64,000 nt of DNA from an uncultured Prevotella sp. (GTDB taxonomy: Bacteria > Bacteroidota > Bacteroidia > Bacteroidales > Bacteroidaceae), in NCBI GenBank assembly GCA_900314995.1, contig OMXK01000006.1, forward strand, positions 1-64,000, read 5' to 3'. Position numbers and translations under genes: made by a program. Below, piece after piece: positions 32,582 through 42,534 of this stretch (its first letter is position 1; each line of letters starts with the position of its first letter). The notes beneath the pieces were generated by a model. It had not been told where the DNA came from. It worked only from the letters and a program-made list of their open reading frames with translations, and made no database searches.

Positions 32582-35041
32582 ATGAGTAATTCGAGTAAGA
32601 ATTCTGCATTTCAGATGATAGCCGACATCGACGGAGATTTTCAGGATGTTATTAATGTGAACACTCCCTCAAGTGTTCCTATTCTTCCTGTTCGTAACCT
32701 TGTATTGTTCCCAGGCGTTGTATCTCCTATCCTTATCGGCCGTGATTCTAGTAAGATTGTAATCCAGAAAGCTGAGAAAAAGGGCGAGATCATAGGTATT
32801 ATTTGCCAAAAAGACCCGGATGTAGACGTTCCTCTTCAAGAGGATCTATATGAGATCGGTGTTTATGCTAAAGTAATGAAATTGCTAAACCTTCCTAATG
32901 GAAATATTACAGCAATCGTTCAGTGTTTTAGCCGTATGAGGCTTGTGGAAATCACGCACAGCCTGCCCCATCTTGAAGGCATTGTTGAGCCTTTGGTCGA
33001 TATAGAGCCCGAGAAGCGCGACCGCGAGTTCAAGACTGCGATGGAGGATCTGCGCAATCTGGTGAACGACTACATTAATATTAGTGAAGATATACCAGAC
33101 GAAGCCACCTTTGCCATTAAGAACATTTCAAATAGTGTAATGGCACTTAACTTCGTTTGTTCGAACATGCCATTCTCCACTAAAGAAAAGATCAGCCTTC
33201 TGGAGATGGAATCTGTCAAAGAGCGACTCTTCAATGTGATGAAGATCATCAATCGTGAAATCAACCTTCAGAACTTAAAGGCTGATATCCGTAATAAGAC
33301 TCGCGAAGACATCGATGAACAGCAACGCAACTATTTCCTGCAGCAGCAAATCAAGAATATGCAGGCTGAAATGGGTAATGGCGAGTCGATGGAGAAGCAG
33401 GATCTGATGAAAGAGGCAGAGAATAAAAAATGGCCGCAGGATGTTGCAAAAACCTTCTACAAGGAACTTGAAAAGATGGACAATCTGAACCCGCAGAGTC
33501 CGGAGTTCAATGTGCTGCTGAACTATTTACAGACAATGGTATCCCTTCCTTGGGGAGAATATACGGAAGACGATCTTGACCTGAAGAGAGCCCAAAAGAT
33601 TCTTGACCATGATCATTATGGTATGGAGAAGGTCAAGGAGCGTATCCTTGAATATATGGCCGTGCTTGCTTTGCGTGGCGACTTAAAGAGTCCCATTATC
33701 TGTCTCTACGGTCCTCCGGGAGTCGGAAAGACCTCTTTAGGCAAATCGATAGCATCTGCCATGAAACGTAAGTATGTCAGGGTCTCACTTGGCGGTCTTC
33801 ATGACGAAGCGGAAATTCGTGGCCATCGTAGGACCTACATTGGTGCTATGCCTGGACGTATCATCAAATCAATTCAAAAAGCAGGCTCTAGTAATCCTGT
33901 CTTTATCCTTGACGAAATAGATAAGGTCACCCAAATGACACATAACGGTGATCCTGCCTCTGCATTACTCGAGGTCTTGGATCCTGAACAGAACAATGCT
34001 TTCCACGACAATTATCTTGATGTTGACTACGATTTGTCAAAAGTTCTGTTTATTGCCACAGCAAATAATCTTGGCACCATACCCCAACCCCTACTCGACC
34101 GTATGGAGATTATCGAAGTAAGCGGGTATATAACAGAAGAGAAGATCGAAATTGCCAAGCGTCACCTGATTCCTCGTGAGATAGAGAATACAGGATTGAA
34201 TGTGAAGGAACTGAAGCCTGCTTTCAATAAAGCAGCCATAGAGATGATCATCGAACGTTATACGAGGGAAAGTGGCGTTCGACAGCTCGAAAAGCAGATC
34301 AACAAGTCGTTACGAAAGATTGCGTATAAACGCCAGATAGAAGAGAATACCAATTATAAGAAGATAACGCCGGCAGAGATTGAAGACCTGCTCGGCAAAC
34401 CACCATTCTACCGGGATATCTATCAAGGTAATGACTATGCTGGTGTCGTTACGGGCTTGGCTTGGACAAGCGTTGGCGGTGAAATCTTGTTTATTGAGAC
34501 TTCACTCTCTAAAGGTAAAGGTTCAAAACTGACACTTACAGGAAACCTTGGAGATGTCATGAAAGAATCAGCAATATTAGCCCTCGAATATGTTAAAGCC
34601 CATGCCGAGACGCTTAATATTGACTATCGGATCTTTGATAATTGGAATATTCATATCCATGTACCAGAAGGCGCTACGCCCAAAGATGGTCCTTCGGCAG
34701 GTATAACGATTGCCACGTCTATTGCATCAGCTCTTACTCAGCGTAAAGTGCGTAAGAATACCGCAATGACTGGTGAAATCACCCTTCGGGGAAAGGTGTT
34801 GCCAGTGGGTGGTATCAAAGAGAAGATCCTAGCAGCAAAACGTGCTGGCATTACCGACATTTTGATGTGCCGAGAGAATGAGAAGGATATTCTGGAGATT
34901 CCTGATATTTATTTGAAGGGTGTTACTTTCCATTATGTAGAGAACGTTCAAGACGTATGGGACTTTGCACTTACCAATGAAATCGTAAAGCATCCTTTGG
35001 ATTTCACTATCCCCGAAGAAACTGAAAAGGATAAGAAATGA
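32582..35041 (+). CDS. lon: ATP-dependent protease Lon
   Basis: An 819-residue Lon protease. Residues 40-240 are the substrate-binding LON domain ([18 protein letters not shown]), the AAA+ module has [13 protein letters not shown] and FILDEIDKV, and the protease domain carries the catalytic Ser in [13 protein letters not shown] and the catalytic Lys in [15 protein letters not shown]. The length agrees with bacterial Lon. It degrades damaged and regulatory proteins. It overlaps tgt by 4 bases and heads a plus-strand run lon-tgt-lptF/G-helicase-ispE. Confidence 0.97.
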   Translation: MSNSSKNSAFQMIADIDGDFQDVINVNTPSSVPILPVRNLVLFPGVVSPILIGRDSSKIVIQKAEKKGEIIGIICQKDPDVDVPLQEDLYEIGVYAKVMKLLNLPNGNITAIVQCFSRMRLVEITHSLPHLEGIVEPLVDIEPEKRDREFKTAMEDLRNLVNDYINISEDIPDEATFAIKNISNSVMALNFVCSNMPFSTKEKISLLEMESVKERLFNVMKIINREINLQNLKADIRNKTREDIDEQQRNYFLQQQIKNMQAEMGNGESMEKQDLMKEAENKKWPQDVAKTFYKELEKMDNLNPQSPEFNVLLNYLQTMVSLPWGEYTEDDLDLKRAQKILDHDHYGMEKVKERILEYMAVLALRGDLKSPIICLYGPPGVGKTSLGKSIASAMKRKYVRVSLGGLHDEAEIRGHRRTYIGAMPGRIIKSIQKAGSSNPVFILDEIDKVTQMTHNGDPASALLEVLDPEQNNAFHDNYLDVDYDLSKVLFIATANNLGTIPQPLLDRMEIIEVSGYITEEKIEIAKRHLIPREIENTGLNVKELKPAFNKAAIEMIIERYTRESGVRQLEKQINKSLRKIAYKRQIEENTNYKKITPAEIEDLLGKPPFYRDIYQGNDYAGVVTGLAWTSVGGEILFIETSLSKGKGSKLTLTGNLGDVMKESAILALEYVKAHAETLNIDYRIFDNWNIHIHVPEGATPKDGPSAGITIATSIASALTQRKVRKNTAMTGEITLRGKVLPVGGIKEKILAAKRAGITDILMCRENEKDILEIPDIYLKGVTFHYVENVQDVWDFALTNEIVKHPLDFTIPEETEKDKK

Positions 35042-36180
35042 CGTTTGAACTGAAATATACAGATCAAGAGAGTGATGCTCGTGCTGGTGTAATTACGACT
35101 GATCACGGGCAGATTCTGACACCGATATTTATGCCTGTTGGAACAGTGGGCAGCGTGAAAGCTGTTCATTTCTCTGAACTACGGGAACAGATAAAAGCCC
35201 AGATTATCTTAGGAAATACCTATCACCTCTATTTACGACCAGGACTGGAAATCCTCAGAAAAGCTGGTGGCCTGCATAAGTTCAATACGTGGGATCGTCC
35301 TATCCTTACGGATTCTGGAGGATTTCAGGTGTTTTCGTTGACAGGCATACGAAAACTCCGTGAGGAAGGTTGCGAGTTTCGCTCCCATATTGACGGATCT
35401 AAGCATTTCTTTACACCAGAGAATGTGATGGACACAGAACGGGTAATCGGTGCGGATATCATGATGGCGCTTGACGAATGTCCTCCAGGTCAGAGTGATT
35501 ATCAATACGCAAAGAATTCTCTGGGGCTCACTCAGCGTTGGCTTGAGCGTTGTGTAAAGCACTTTAACGAGACAGAACCGTTGTATGGATATAACCAGAC
35601 ACTCTTCCCTATCGTTCAAGGTTGTACTTATAAAGACTTACGCCAGGATGCAGCTAAGCATGTATGTGATGTCTTGAGCCGGTTGAACGATGGTGGCGGT
35701 GCCTCCATCGGCGGCTTGGCTGTAGGAGAACCCACAGAAGTGATGTACGATATGATTGAGGTGGTGAATGAAATTCTGCCCAAGGATCGTCCACGTTATC
35801 TGATGGGTGTCGGCACACCGCAGAATATTCTGGAAGCTATAGAGCGAGGTGTTGATATGTTCGACTGTGTAATGCCTACTCGTAATGGGCGGAATGCCAT
35901 GCTTTTCACCTATGAGGGAACGATGAATATGCGAAACAAGAAGTGGGAAGATGACTTCTCCCCCATTGATCCGGATGGCTGTGAGATTGACCGTATCCAC
36001 TCGAAAGCATATCTCCATCATCTCTTTAAGGCTCAAGAACTGTTAGCCATGCAGATTGCCTCCATCCATAACCTGGCCTTCTACCTGAGGCTGGTGACAG
36101 ATGCCAGGCAGCATATCCTTGCAGGCGATTTCGTGCACTGGAAACGAAGTGTCATTGATCAATTAGGGCAACGCAGATGA
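35038..36180 (+). CDS. tgt: tRNA-guanine transglycosylase (queuine), altered zinc site
   Basis: A 380-residue Tgt that exchanges G34 for preQ1 in tRNAs with GUN anticodons. The active-site Asp blocks DSGGFQVFSL and FDCVMPTRNGRNA are intact. The usual zinc ligands CxCxxC followed by His read DGCEIDRIHSKAYLHH: only the middle Cys aligns, flanked by two Asp. The fold motif IASIHNLAFYL with the fourth ligand His is kept. Such a loss of cysteines may be common in Bacteroidota but is worth checking. It overlaps lon and the lptF/G-like gene by 4 bases each (ATGA). Confidence 0.93.
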   Translation: MTFELKYTDQESDARAGVITTDHGQILTPIFMPVGTVGSVKAVHFSELREQIKAQIILGNTYHLYLRPGLEILRKAGGLHKFNTWDRPILTDSGGFQVFSLTGIRKLREEGCEFRSHIDGSKHFFTPENVMDTERVIGADIMMALDECPPGQSDYQYAKNSLGLTQRWLERCVKHFNETEPLYGYNQTLFPIVQGCTYKDLRQDAAKHVCDVLSRLNDGGGASIGGLAVGEPTEVMYDMIEVVNEILPKDRPRYLMGVGTPQNILEAIERGVDMFDCVMPTRNGRNAMLFTYEGTMNMRNKKWEDDFSPIDPDGCEIDRIHSKAYLHHLFKAQELLAMQIASIHNLAFYLRLVTDARQHILAGDFVHWKRSVIDQLGQRR

Positions 36181-37361
36181 AAAAGAGCAAATATATCAGA
36201 GTACGGTGCCGCAAGATGGGAAGATTCCTCGGAAAAGGTTTCCGATGGATGCGCAAGCTGAATCCTTTCCGTTTCTTGACGCGGCTGGACCGTTACATTA
36301 TGTCCAAGTTCATCGGCACCTATATATATTCTATTGCGCTGATCATTTCTATCGCCATTGTCTTCGATGTCAATGAGAACCTTTCCAAATTCTCAACCTA
36401 CGGGGCACCTCTGAAGGCTATCGTTTTCGATTACTATGCCAATTTCGTACCTTATTTCGCCAACTTGTTCTCACCGCTGTTTGTCTTCATCGCAGTCATC
36501 TTCTTTACATCCAAGTTGGCAGGTAATAGCGAGATTATCGCCATGTTGGCGGCAGGTGTCAGTTTTAAGCAATTACTGAAGCCTTATCTCCTCTCAGCTG
36601 CCATCATTGCTGTGGTAAATTTCTATCTCGGTTCTAATGTGATTCCTCATGGAACCGTTGTGCGTCAAGATTTTGAGGCGAAATACAAGAACAGCAAAAG
36701 GACGCTATCGGCCAGCAATGTGCAATTGATGGTTGCTCCGGGCACCATCGCTTATATTCAGAATTACGATAACAGGACAAAGACTGGCTATGGCTTTTCT
36801 CTGGATAAGTTTGAGAATAAGAAGCTAGTCAGCCACATGACGGCTTCTATTATCCGATATGATTCTATCAGCGATACCCGATATCACTGGAAGGCCAATA
36901 ACTACAAAATCCGAAAGTTGAAGGGCCTGCGTGAGGAGATCATCTCGGGTAACGTGATTGATACCCTGATACAGATGGAGCCGATGGATTTGGTATTCTC
37001 CAAGGGACAACAGGAGACGCTGACTTCCTCTGAACTGAGACAGTATATCTCCAAACAGACCGAAAGAGGTTCTGGCAATGTCGTGCAATATGAAGTTGAG
37101 TATCATAAACGTATTGCGACATCTTTTGCGTCGTTTATCCTTACCATCATCGGTGTCAGTCTGTCTAGTCGTAAACGTAAGGGGGGCATGGGCCTCTATC
37201 TTGGTATTGGTTTGGCACTCTCTTTTACCTATATCCTTTTGCAGACCGTAAGTGCCACATTTGCCATTAATGCCGATACGCCTCCCATGTTAGCGGCTTG
37301 GATACCTAATTTATTATATATATTCATAGCATATTTCTGTTATCGACAAGCACCCAATTAA
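36177..37361 (+). CDS. LptF/LptG-family permease (YjgP/YjgQ)
   Basis: A 394-residue inner-membrane protein with three membrane segments near the N-terminus, a central periplasmic beta domain (about 150-290), and three at the C-terminus, the LptF/G plan. LDRYIMSKFIGTYIYSIAL is the typical N-terminal block. With LptB it would extract lipopolysaccharide from the inner membrane. Residues 1-35 form an unusually basic leader. It overlaps tgt by 4 bases; tgt next to an Lpt permease is a recurring pair in Bacteroidota. Whether it is F or G cannot be told. Confidence 0.88.
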   Translation: MKKSKYIRVRCRKMGRFLGKGFRWMRKLNPFRFLTRLDRYIMSKFIGTYIYSIALIISIAIVFDVNENLSKFSTYGAPLKAIVFDYYANFVPYFANLFSPLFVFIAVIFFTSKLAGNSEIIAMLAAGVSFKQLLKPYLLSAAIIAVVNFYLGSNVIPHGTVVRQDFEAKYKNSKRTLSASNVQLMVAPGTIAYIQNYDNRTKTGYGFSLDKFENKKLVSHMTASIIRYDSISDTRYHWKANNYKIRKLKGLREEIISGNVIDTLIQMEPMDLVFSKGQQETLTSSELRQYISKQTERGSGNVVQYEVEYHKRIATSFASFILTIIGVSLSSRKRKGGMGLYLGIGLALSFTYILLQTVSATFAINADTPPMLAAWIPNLLYIFIAYFCYRQAPN

Positions 37362-37370
37362 TGGAATAAA

Positions 37371-38636
37371 ATGAAATTTGAAGAAACATATCTGAACGAC
37401 AATATTCTTGATGCATTGTATGATATGCATTTCGATGACATGACGCCGATCCAGGAACGTTGTATCCCTAAGATTTTAGATGGTTACGATGTACTTGGTG
37501 TTGCCCAGACTGGTACAGGAAAAACGGCAGCATACCTGCTTCCAATCCTTTCTCAGCTTGATGACGGCGATTATCCTAAGGATGCCATCAATTGCGTCAT
37601 CATGTCTCCCACCCGTGAACTTGCTCAGCAGATTGATCAGGCGATGCAAGGTTTTGGCTATTACCTTGACGGCATCAGCAGCGTAGCTGTATATGGTGGA
37701 AATGATGGTGGACGATATGAGCAGGAGTTGAAGGGTATCCGTCTGGGGGCTGATGTGCTTATTGCTACTCCAGGCCGATTGCTAAGTCACCTCAAAGTAG
37801 GTAACCTCGACTTGTCGCGTTGTTCTTTCTTTGTGCTCGATGAGGCAGACCGCATGCTCGATATGGGCTTTATCGATGACATCATGAAAATTGTATCACA
37901 GTTGCCACAGAACTGCCAACGTGTGATGTTCTCTGCCACAATGCCGCCCAAGATCCGTGAATTGGCTGTGACGCTGCTCCATGATCCGGTAGAAATCAAG
38001 ATTGCCGTCTCAAGACCTGCAGATAAAATCCGTCAGAGTGCTTATGTATGTTATGAACCTCAGAAACTGAAAATCATCAATCAGATCTTTAAGCAAGGTG
38101 ACTTGAAACGGGTCATTATCTTCTCAGGCAAAAAAGATAAGGTGAAAGACATTTCCCGTAGTCTTAAACAAATGCATATCAACTGCGATCAGATGCATAG
38201 TGACCTTTCGCAACAGGAACGTGATGAGGTGATGTACCGTTTCAAGGCAGGAATGACGGATGTGCTTGTCGCAACAGATATCGTGGCTCGTGGTATTGAC
38301 ATTGATGATATCAGAACTGTCATCAACTACGATGTGCCTCACGATTCTGAAGACTATGTCCATAGGATTGGTCGTACAGCTCGAGCTGATCGCGATGGTG
38401 AAGCGATTACTTTTGTCAGCGATACTGACATCTACCGCTTTCAGTCGATAGAGCATTTCCTGGGTAAGGAAGTGGAAAAGACGCCCCTGCCGGAAAGCAT
38501 TGGCGAGGGACCTGTTTACACGAAACGCGAAAAGAAGACATCCAACACCCGACGTCACGGGAGGTGGCATAGTAAAGGCAATTCCAATAAGAGTCATCAT
38601 AAAAATCGTTCCAAGAAAAACGATAACAAATCATAA
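37371..38636 (+). CDS. DEAD-box RNA helicase
   Basis: A 421-residue helicase with all canonical motifs: Q motif (TPIQERCIP), motif I AQTGTGKTAA, Ia PTRELAQQ, GG, TPGRLL, II DEAD, III SAT, then TDIVARGIDI and HRIGRTAR. The C-terminal 45 residues are a basic, Lys/Arg/Ser/Asn-rich tail (KSHHKNRSKKNDNK), typical of RhlE-like helicases that act on structured RNA, ribosome assembly or cold growth. It lies 9 bases after the permease gene. Confidence 0.93.
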   Translation: MKFEETYLNDNILDALYDMHFDDMTPIQERCIPKILDGYDVLGVAQTGTGKTAAYLLPILSQLDDGDYPKDAINCVIMSPTRELAQQIDQAMQGFGYYLDGISSVAVYGGNDGGRYEQELKGIRLGADVLIATPGRLLSHLKVGNLDLSRCSFFVLDEADRMLDMGFIDDIMKIVSQLPQNCQRVMFSATMPPKIRELAVTLLHDPVEIKIAVSRPADKIRQSAYVCYEPQKLKIINQIFKQGDLKRVIIFSGKKDKVKDISRSLKQMHINCDQMHSDLSQQERDEVMYRFKAGMTDVLVATDIVARGIDIDDIRTVINYDVPHDSEDYVHRIGRTARADRDGEAITFVSDTDIYRFQSIEHFLGKEVEKTPLPESIGEGPVYTKREKKTSNTRRHGRWHSKGNSNKSHHKNRSKKNDNKS

Positions 38637-38661
38637 TCAACTATCTTTCATTCAGACTATT

Positions 38662-39495
38662 ATGATCACATTCCCTATCGCCAAAATCAATCTCGGACTC
38701 AATGTCGTAGAAAAGCGTCCTGATGGTTACCATAATCTCGAAACAGTATTCTACCCAGTACCTATAAAGGAAGCTTTGGAAATATATCCCATGGATGCAG
38801 ATTTTCCTTCAGATGTTGATTGTGACCTCAAAGTCACCAATATCCACATTGAGGGTGACGAGCAGAAGAATCTGGTGGTGAAAGCATATAATCTGTTGAA
38901 ACAAGACTTCCCTACTCTGCCCCGAATACACGCCCATCTTTATAAAGGTATTCCGACACAGGCAGGTATGGGAGGCGGTTCCAGCGATTGCGGATTTATG
39001 ATTACGCTTCTGAATGAACAGTTTCAGTTAGGCCTATCGCAGCAACAGATGATACAATATGCAGCAAGGCTTGGTGCTGACTGTGCTTTCTTTATCGTCA
39101 ATAAGCCTTGCTATGCAGAGGGGATCGGTGAAATCCTGACTCCGGTAGAACTTGATCTGAAAGGATGGTATCTCTGCATTGTTCGTCCTGATATTCCTGT
39201 ATCTACGAAGGAGGCTTTTTCATTGATAAAGCCTGCTCATCCTGCAAAGAATTGTCGAGAAGTTGTCATGCAGCCTATTGAGACTTGGCGTGAGGAACTG
39301 ACAAACGATTTTGAGAAAAGCGTCTTTGCGTTGCATCCTGAAATCGGGGCTATCAAGGAGCGCTTCTATGACATGGGGGCGGTCTATGCTGCTATGTCAG
39401 GTTCTGGCAGCAGTCTTCTGGGATTGTTCAGAACACCTGTGGATCTCTCTGAATTCAATCAGGAGGGAACTTTTAAAGTCTGTCTACCTTTATAG
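38662..39495 (+). CDS. ispE: 4-diphosphocytidyl-2-C-methyl-D-erythritol kinase
   Basis: A 277-residue GHMP kinase of the MEP isoprenoid pathway. It begins MITFPIAKINLGLNVVEKRPDGYHNL and has the ATP loop TQAGMGGGSSDCG near residue 96 and the C-terminal AMSGSGSSLLGLF. The open frame extends upstream to 38500 within the helicase, but the ATG at 38662 gives the family start and follows the helicase stop by 25 bases. A terminator follows at 39504. Confidence 0.95.
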   Translation: MITFPIAKINLGLNVVEKRPDGYHNLETVFYPVPIKEALEIYPMDADFPSDVDCDLKVTNIHIEGDEQKNLVVKAYNLLKQDFPTLPRIHAHLYKGIPTQAGMGGGSSDCGFMITLLNEQFQLGLSQQQMIQYAARLGADCAFFIVNKPCYAEGIGEILTPVELDLKGWYLCIVRPDIPVSTKEAFSLIKPAHPAKNCREVVMQPIETWREELTNDFEKSVFALHPEIGAIKERFYDMGAVYAAMSGSGSSLLGLFRTPVDLSEFNQEGTFKVCLPL

Positions 39496-39503
39496 TTATG
39501 AAA

Positions 39504-39531
39504 TGGGCTCGCGATTCACATCGAGAGCCCA
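39504..39531. terminator. Bidirectional terminator between ispE and galE
   Basis: The arms 39504-39515 and 39520-39531 pair at 11 of 12 positions around a TCAC loop. It lies 9 bases after the ispE stop and 45 bases from the convergent galE stop. Confidence 0.8.
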
Positions 39532-39575
39532 TAACAACACAAACACAAATACAGTCAAAACTTGACTGCTATTTT

Positions 39576-40616
39576 TTATTGGATACCGTCTTCGCGGAGT
39601 TTTTGCTGCCATTTCCAGGCACTCTTAAGTACTTCATCTGTCGGCGTCTCAGCTTTCCAACCAAGCACTTTGTTGGCTTTGTCAACATTGCCCCAAACCT
39701 GCTCGATATCACCTTCGCGACGTGGTGCATAAGTCCAGTTGACTTTCACGCCAGTGGCCTTCTCGAAGCCTTCCACGACCTCAAGTGTTGAAAGACCCTT
39801 GCCCGTACCAATATTGAATACCTCAACGGCATCTGTTTCTGGCTGATCCAGAACGCGCTCCATGGCCTTCACATGAGCCTTGGCCAGGTCTACTACATAG
39901 ATGTAGTCACGGATACAGGTCTTGTCTGGGGTGTTATAGTCATTTCCGAAAATTTTCAGCTGCTCGCGGATACCCATAGCCGTCTGAGTCACGAATGGAA
40001 TCAGATTCATGGGAACACCATTTGGCAATTCGCCAATCAGGGCTGAAGGATGAGCGCCGATAGGATTGAAATATCTCAGGATGATGCTCTTGATAGGTGC
40101 ACCAGAGTGTACATAGTCCTGGATGATCTCTTCGTTGATCTGCTTCGTGTTACCATAAGGCGACATGGCCTTCTGGATAGGTGCATTTTCTGTCACGGGC
40201 AGATTCTCCTTCGCAGGCTGGCCATAGACAGTGCAGCTTGAAGAGAAAATGATACCCTTCACCTGATACTTCGGCATCAGCTCCAGCAGGTTGATAAGAC
40301 TGGTCAGATTGTTGCGATAGTAGAGCAGTGGTTTCTCGACACTCTCTCCAACAGCCTTCGATGCGGCAAAGTGGATAATGCCTTCAATCTTTGGATATTT
40401 CTTAAAGATACCTTCCAATGCCTCGAAGTCACAGCAATCCACTTTCTCGAATGCAGGTCTGATACCCGTTATCTTTTCAATGCCATCAATAACGTTTGCG
40501 TTAGAATTTGAGAGATTGTCGATGATCACAACCTCATAACCAGCTTCCTGAAGCTCAACTGTCGTATGGCTTCCGATAAAACCTGTACCACCAGTTACTA
40601 ATATCGTCTGTTTCAT
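39576..40616 (-). CDS. galE: UDP-glucose 4-epimerase
   Basis: A 346-residue short-chain dehydrogenase-type epimerase interconverting UDP-glucose and UDP-galactose. The NAD-binding motif is GGTGFIGSHT near the N-terminus; the catalytic pair appears as SSSCTVYG and YGNTK (YxxxK). Length and the C-terminal RREGDIEQVWGNVDKA block fit GalE. It has its own promoter (40648-40679) and stands alone between ispE and the rnf operon. Confidence 0.95.
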   Translation of the reverse strand: MKQTILVTGGTGFIGSHTTVELQEAGYEVVIIDNLSNSNANVIDGIEKITGIRPAFEKVDCCDFEALEGIFKKYPKIEGIIHFAASKAVGESVEKPLLYYRNNLTSLINLLELMPKYQVKGIIFSSSCTVYGQPAKENLPVTENAPIQKAMSPYGNTKQINEEIIQDYVHSGAPIKSIILRYFNPIGAHPSALIGELPNGVPMNLIPFVTQTAMGIREQLKIFGNDYNTPDKTCIRDYIYVVDLAKAHVKAMERVLDQPETDAVEVFNIGTGKGLSTLEVVEGFEKATGVKVNWTYAPRREGDIEQVWGNVDKANKVLGWKAETPTDEVLKSAWKWQQKLREDGIQ

Positions 40617-40647
40617 TACTTTGATAGTTTTTATTGTATATCTTTTG

Positions 40648-40679
40648 CAAAGTTAGTAATTATTTCCCAAACAATCAAA
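40648..40679 (-). promoter_or_regulatory. Predicted galE promoter
   Basis: On the minus strand TTTG (40676-40679), 20 bases, TAACTTTG (40648-40655), 32 bases before the galE ATG. Confidence 0.7.
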
Positions 40680-40698
40680 CTTTTTCTAGATTATCTGT

Positions 40699-41301
40699 TT
40701 AGTCGAGGCCAAAAAGCACCTTCAGTCCGCCGTCGACACCCGAGAAGCCCATGAAAGCTAATGAGAGCAGTCCAGCAGAAAGCATCACAATAGCCATGCC
40801 CTGCATGCCCTTGGGAATCTTGACGAGCTCAAGCTGCTCACGCATGCCTGCAAACACGGTCAGAGCCAGTCCGAAGCCGATGGCCGTAGAGAAGGCATAT
40901 ACCACAGACTGCAAGAGGTTGAAGTCCTTCTGAATGACGAGGATGGCAACACCGAGCACGGCACAGTTAGTCGTGATCAGGGGCAGGAAGATACCGAGCG
41001 CCTGATAGAGGGCTGGCGACACCTTCTTGAGCACAATCTCCACCATCTGCACAAGTGAGGCGATGACAAGGATAAAGGCAATCGTCTGCAGATACTGCAA
41101 GCCGAAGGCATCGAGCACATATTTCTGTACAAGCCAGGTTACGATGGTGGCAAGTGTCAGCACAAAGGCTACAGCTGCCGCCATACCCAGCGAGGTGTCA
41201 ATCTTCTTCGATACGCCAAGGAACGGACAGATGCCGAGGAACTGTGACAACACGATGTTGTTCACGAAGATGGCGCTAATGAAAATCAGTATATATTCCA
41301 T
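40699..41301 (-). CDS. rnfA: Rnf complex subunit A (ion-translocating oxidoreductase)
   Basis: A 200-residue, six-helix membrane protein beginning MEYILIFISAIFVNNIVLSQ and containing the RnfA/NqrE family block FLGICPFLGVSKKIDTSLGM. RnfA and RnfE form an antiparallel pair that makes the ion path and holds a [2Fe-2S] centre with conserved cysteines (GICPF here, TTNCAVLG further on). Last gene of the rnf operon, 3 bases after rnfE. Confidence 0.94.
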   Translation of the reverse strand: MEYILIFISAIFVNNIVLSQFLGICPFLGVSKKIDTSLGMAAAVAFVLTLATIVTWLVQKYVLDAFGLQYLQTIAFILVIASLVQMVEIVLKKVSPALYQALGIFLPLITTNCAVLGVAILVIQKDFNLLQSVVYAFSTAIGFGLALTVFAGMREQLELVKIPKGMQGMAIVMLSAGLLSLAFMGFSGVDGGLKVLFGLD

Positions 41302-41304
41302 AAT

Positions 41305-41889
41305 TTATGCCTTTCTAAGTTTATTGACGATAGCAATCAGGAAGCCGAGGGTGATGAATGCACCCGGAGGCAGCACGAAGAGCAGGATGTTGTAAGTCTC
41401 AGGCAGTAAGGTAAATCCGAAGACCGAACCATTGCCCAGCAACTCACGGCAAATACCGAGGAGTGTCAGTCCCAGCGTAAAGCCGAGGCCAATACCAATA
41501 CCATCGAAAAGAGAGTCAATGGGCGAGTTCTTGGCAGCAAAGGCCTCTGCACGGCCGAGGATGATACAGTTCACCACAATCAGCGGGATAAACAATCCGA
41601 GGGCAGCATCGATATCAGGCAGATAGGCCTTGATAACCATCTGCAGGATGGTGACGAAAGCAGCAATCACCACGATGAATACGGGAATACGCACTTTGTC
41701 GGGGGTCACCGACTTGAGGCACGAAATCACGAAGTTGGTGCAGATGAGCACAGCCATCGTGGCGAGTCCCATCGACATACCGTTGATGGCAGAGGTGGTA
41801 GTGGCTAGCGTAGGACACATACCAAGCATCAGGACGAACGTCGGGTTCTCCTTGACGATGCCATTCTTGATAATCTGTATTGCATTCAT
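41305..41889 (-). CDS. rnfE: Rnf complex subunit E
   Basis: A 194-residue membrane protein, paralogue of RnfA, with the family blocks NPTFVLMLGMCPTLATTTSA and VVNCIILGRAEAFA, whose cysteines face those of RnfA. In the complex it takes part in Na+ or H+ translocation coupled to ferredoxin:NAD+ electron transfer. It starts 3 bases after rnfG. Confidence 0.94.
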   Translation of the reverse strand: MNAIQIIKNGIVKENPTFVLMLGMCPTLATTTSAINGMSMGLATMAVLICTNFVISCLKSVTPDKVRIPVFIVVIAAFVTILQMVIKAYLPDIDAALGLFIPLIVVNCIILGRAEAFAAKNSPIDSLFDGIGIGLGFTLGLTLLGICRELLGNGSVFGFTLLPETYNILLFVLPPGAFITLGFLIAIVNKLRKA

Positions 41890-41892
41890 ATC

Positions 41893-42519
41893 TTATTCCT
41901 CCTTTTCTTTTGGGGTTGCGCCTGTCTCAACATCAACGGGCGTAGCCTTGTAAGCACTATATGCATTGTTCACTGCGAGCAGGAATGCACGGCTGGTGAT
42001 GGTTGAGGCTGTAATGGCATCCACCTGACCACCGTCCTTGGATACTGTCAATGGCTCCTTGGGATTCTTGCCGATGATATCACCCTTCTCACCCTTCTGG
42101 AACCACTTGTCAGCTTTGGCACCGAGTCCAGGTGTCTCAGCATGCTCAAGCAAGGTATATCCTAACACTTTTCCTTCTGGATCGAAGCCCACAAGCACCT
42201 TCAGATCACCACCGAACCCACCGGTAGTGCTCTCTACGGCAGCACCAAGATCTTTACCTTGTGCATCCTGTGTCTGATAAATGATATAGGTAAGTTCCTT
42301 ACCTTTGGCATCATTCTGTCGCACTGTATCTGTCTTTGCAACCTTAATGTCGCTGACACACATCACACTTTTGATACCATCAGCAAGCGCCTTGGCCTTC
42401 TGGTCATTGATAGGCCCTTCCGTCAGGTGGTTCACGTAAGCGAGAATACCACCCATGATGACTGCTACTCCTGTGAGCACCAGTACCATATTCGTCAAAG
42501 ATGATTCTAATTTCTTCAT
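41893..42519 (-). CDS. rnfG: Rnf complex subunit G (covalent FMN subunit)
   Basis: A 208-residue protein with one N-terminal membrane anchor (MVLVLTGVAVIMGGILAYV) and a periplasmic FMN domain. The covalent flavin site, usually SGAT(I/T)T, reads VDAITASTITSRA near residue 170; the second Thr of TAST is the expected attachment residue. HAETPGLGAKADKWF is also family-typical. It lies 15 bases after rnfD. Confidence 0.93.
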   Translation of the reverse strand: MKKLESSLTNMVLVLTGVAVIMGGILAYVNHLTEGPINDQKAKALADGIKSVMCVSDIKVAKTDTVRQNDAKGKELTYIIYQTQDAQGKDLGAAVESTTGGFGGDLKVLVGFDPEGKVLGYTLLEHAETPGLGAKADKWFQKGEKGDIIGKNPKEPLTVSKDGGQVDAITASTITSRAFLLAVNNAYSAYKATPVDVETGATPKEKEE

Positions 42520-42534
42520 ACGTCTGGTCCTCCT

